DNA from: Stenotrophomonas hibiscicola ATCC 19867 | GTDB taxonomy: Bacteria > Pseudomonadota > Gammaproteobacteria > Xanthomonadales > Xanthomonadaceae | Assembly (NCBI RefSeq): GCF_000382065.1 | Contig: NZ_KB907505.1 | Location: 62,001 to 126,000 of the forward strand | Reading direction: 5' to 3' | DNA length: 64,000 nucleotides | Part shown: one piece after another, positions 62,414 through 64,000 of the stretch | Layout: each line of letters starts with the position of its first letter | How positions within the stretch are numbered: the first letter of the stretch is position 1 | Made by a program: the position numbers and the translations under genes | Notes under the pieces: model-generated | Databases searched by the model: none | What the model was told of the DNA's origin: nothing | Seen by the model: only the letters and a program-made list of their open reading frames with translations

Positions 62414-63745
62414 ATGATGCTGAGCATCCTCGGCTTTGGCATGGTCATTACGTTCATGTACTTGATCATGAGCAAGCGCCTGTCGCCGCTCGTCGCCCTG
62501 ATTACCATCCCCATCCTGTTCGCGCTGATCGGTGGCTTCGGCGCCGGCATCGACGAGATGATGCTGGAGGGCATCAAGAAGATCGCGCCGACCGGCGTGA
62601 TGCTGATGTTCGCCATCCTCTACTTCGGGGTGATGATCGACGCCGGCCTGTTCGATCCGCTGGTGCGGGTGATCCTGCGCTTCGTCAAGGGCGACCCGAT
62701 GAAGATCGTGCTTGGCACCGCGGTGCTGGCGATGCTGATCTCGCTCGATGGCGATGGCTCGACCACCTACATGATCACCGTCTCGGCGATGCTGCCGCTG
62801 TACCAGCGGTTGGGCATGAACGCGCTGAACATGACCTGCGTGACCATCCTTGCCGGCGGCGTGATGAACCTGACCCCGTGGGGCGGCCCGACCGCACGCG
62901 CGGCCACCGCGCTGCACGTGGACCCGGCCGACGTGTTCGTGCCGCTGATCCCGTCGATGGTGATCGCCTGTGCCGGCGTGCTGCTGCTGGCCTGGTACCT
63001 GGGCCTGAAGGAACGCCGTCGCCTCGGCGTGGTGACCCTGCCCAAGGGCGGCAGCTGGATGGACAACAGCGTGTCCGATGACAGCAACCCGCTGCCGACT
63101 GTGGAAGACGCCGAGGACATCAAGCGTCCGAAGCTGCTGTGGGTGAACCTTGCGCTGACCGTGGCGCTGATGACCGCGCTGATCATTGGCGTGCTGCCGA
63201 TGCCGGTGCTGTTCATGGTCGGCTTCGCCATCGCCCTGGTCATCAACTATCCGAACCTGGCCGAGCAGCGCCGCCGCGTGGTCAACCACGCCGGCAACGT
63301 GCTGTCGGTGGTGTCACTGATCTTCGCCGCAGGCATTTTCACCGGCATCCTCAACAACACCGGCATGGTGGAGGCGATGTCGCACAGCTTCCTGGCCGTG
63401 ATTCCGGAATCGTGGGGCCCGTACCTGGCGGTGATCACGGCGGTGGCGTCGATGCCGTTCACCTTCTTCATGTCCAACGACGCGTTCTACTTCGGCGTGC
63501 TGCCAATCCTGTCCGAGGCCGCCGGCAATTACGGCATCACCCCGGTGGAAATGGCGCGCGCCTCGCTGGCCGGCCAGCCGGTGCACCTGCTCAGCCCGCT
63601 GGTGCCGTCCACCTACCTGCTGGTGGGCCTGGCCAAGGTCGAATTCGCCGACCACCAGAAGTTCACCCTGAAGTGGGCCATCGCCATCTCGATGCTGCTG
63701 ATGATCGGCAGCCTGCTGTTCGGCCTGTATCCCCTTGCCGCCTGA
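62414..63745 (+). CDS. CitMHS-family citrate transporter
   Basis: 443 residues, an inner-membrane carrier of about twelve helices in the CitMHS family, which imports citrate complexed with Mg2+, Ca2+ or other divalent metals with protons. Landmarks: LSILGFGMVITFMYLIMSKR, LMFAILYFGVMIDAGLFDPL, the conserved VLAMLISLDGDGSTTYMITV, LTPWGGPTARAATAL, ASMPFTFFMSNDAFYFGVLP and LAGQPVHLLSPLVPSTYLLV. AAGGAGT precedes the ATG. It follows the porin and precedes a phaB-like reductase by 24 bp, and probably depends on the divergent TctDE-like system. Confidence 0.94.
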   Translation: MMLSILGFGMVITFMYLIMSKRLSPLVALITIPILFALIGGFGAGIDEMMLEGIKKIAPTGVMLMFAILYFGVMIDAGLFDPLVRVILRFVKGDPMKIVLGTAVLAMLISLDGDGSTTYMITVSAMLPLYQRLGMNALNMTCVTILAGGVMNLTPWGGPTARAATALHVDPADVFVPLIPSMVIACAGVLLLAWYLGLKERRRLGVVTLPKGGSWMDNSVSDDSNPLPTVEDAEDIKRPKLLWVNLALTVALMTALIIGVLPMPVLFMVGFAIALVINYPNLAEQRRRVVNHAGNVLSVVSLIFAAGIFTGILNNTGMVEAMSHSFLAVIPESWGPYLAVITAVASMPFTFFMSNDAFYFGVLPILSEAAGNYGITPVEMARASLAGQPVHLLSPLVPSTYLLVGLAKVEFADHQKFTLKWAIAISMLLMIGSLLFGLYPLAA

Positions 63746-63769
63746 CCCTTTGCCAAGGAGCCTTCTGCA

Positions 63770-64000
63770 ATGACGCTTCGAATCGCTTACGTCACCAGTG
63801 GAATGGGCAGTGTCGGCACTGCCATCTGCCAGAGCCTGGCCCGCAGCGGCCACACCGTGGTTGCCGGCTGCGCGCCGAACTCGCCGCGCAAGGCCAACTG
63901 GCTGCGCGAGCAGCGCGAACAGGGCTTCGACTTCATCGCCTCCGAAGGCAACGCGACCGACTGGGCCTCGACCAGCGCGGCGTTCGCCAAGGTCCGCGCC
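63770..64000 (+). CDS. Acetoacetyl-CoA reductase (PhaB-like SDR), N-terminal part, cut by window edge
   Basis: 77 residues are visible from ATG 63770, which has AAGGAG 10 nt upstream. The start MTLRIAYVTSGMGSVGTAIC with VVAGCAPNSPRK and GFDFIASEGNATDW closely follows PhaB, the NADPH-dependent acetoacetyl-CoA reductase of polyhydroxybutyrate synthesis. The nucleotide loop reads TSGMGSVG where PhaB has TGGMGGIG. Position right after the citrate carrier suggests that carbon from citrate may feed acetyl-CoA storage. No phaA or phaC is in the window; the catalytic Tyr-Lys lies beyond the edge. Confidence 0.85.
   Translation, partial: MTLRIAYVTSGMGSVGTAICQSLARSGHTVVAGCAPNSPRKANWLREQREQGFDFIASEGNATDWASTSAAFAKVRA

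Overview
The window looks like a chromosomal segment of the Stenotrophomonas maltophilia complex (Xanthomonadaceae). Base composition is high GC with strong third-position bias. A GTAG-headed palindromic repeat that matches the published SMAG (REP) family sits in many intergenic gaps. The locus smeO-smeP / tetR-pcm-tolC has the gene order described for SmeOP-TolCSm of S. maltophilia. No rRNA, tRNA, prophage, IS element or CRISPR array was seen; the only transposase-like gene is a REP-associated (RAYT) one.

Layout. 1-0.9 kb: FecI-type sigma factor and FecR-type regulator (cut by the window edge) behind a Fur-box-like site. 0.9-10.7 kb: secreted hypothetical, inorganic pyrophosphatase, an HDOD protein with a degenerate receiver, a TonB receptor with an upstream AraC regulator, a CadC-like regulator with a TolB-like sensor half, and an ion-channel-like membrane protein. 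10.8-17 kb: thiC under a TPP riboswitch, a BCCT transporter, a repeat-dense gap, and gamma-glutamyltransferase. 17.2-27.3 kb: one long branched-chain amino acid operon, leader peptide-ilvC-ilvG-ilvM-ilvA-leuA-methyltransferase-leuC-leuD-leuB, preceded by a textbook attenuator. 27.4-29.2 kb: divergent SDR and LysR genes. 29.3-36.6 kb: SmeOP-TolC multidrug efflux with its TetR repressor. 36.7-43.7 kb: an APC-like permease, then lipopolysaccharide genes (waaA, lpxL, an O-antigen-ligase-like protein, a glycosyltransferase), interrupted by the RAYT gene in a SMAG cluster, and a small zinc-finger protein. 44.1-48.2 kb: GH92 alpha-mannosidase overlapping a secreted metallopeptidase-like protein. 48.6-57.8 kb: C4-dicarboxylate metabolism (maeB, dctA, an OprO/P porin, a DctB-like hybrid kinase and a LuxR-type response regulator). 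57.8-64 kb: a TctDE-like two-component system with a solute-binding protein, diverging from a second OprO/P porin, a CitMHS citrate transporter and the start of a phaB-like reductase.

How it works together. The 17-27 kb block can make valine, isoleucine and leucine from one transcript whose leader senses Ile/Leu/Val charging. The 48-58 kb and 58-64 kb blocks look like two organic-acid uptake modules, each pairing a porin, an inner-membrane carrier and a dedicated sensor system.

The most unusual signals are structural. Several 3' ends end exactly in repeat DNA whose GTAG supplies the TAG stop codon. One such case is a 462-bp set of nested inverted repeats whose outer edges are the stop codons of two convergent genes. 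Three long inverted repeats share a conserved core but carry different arms. Several genes have a -10-like box 6-7 nt before ATG, which suggests leaderless mRNAs. The ilv leader has an 8-nt segment present twice that can swap partners to make or break the terminator. I worked by eye only; family names rest on recognised motifs and synteny, not on searches.
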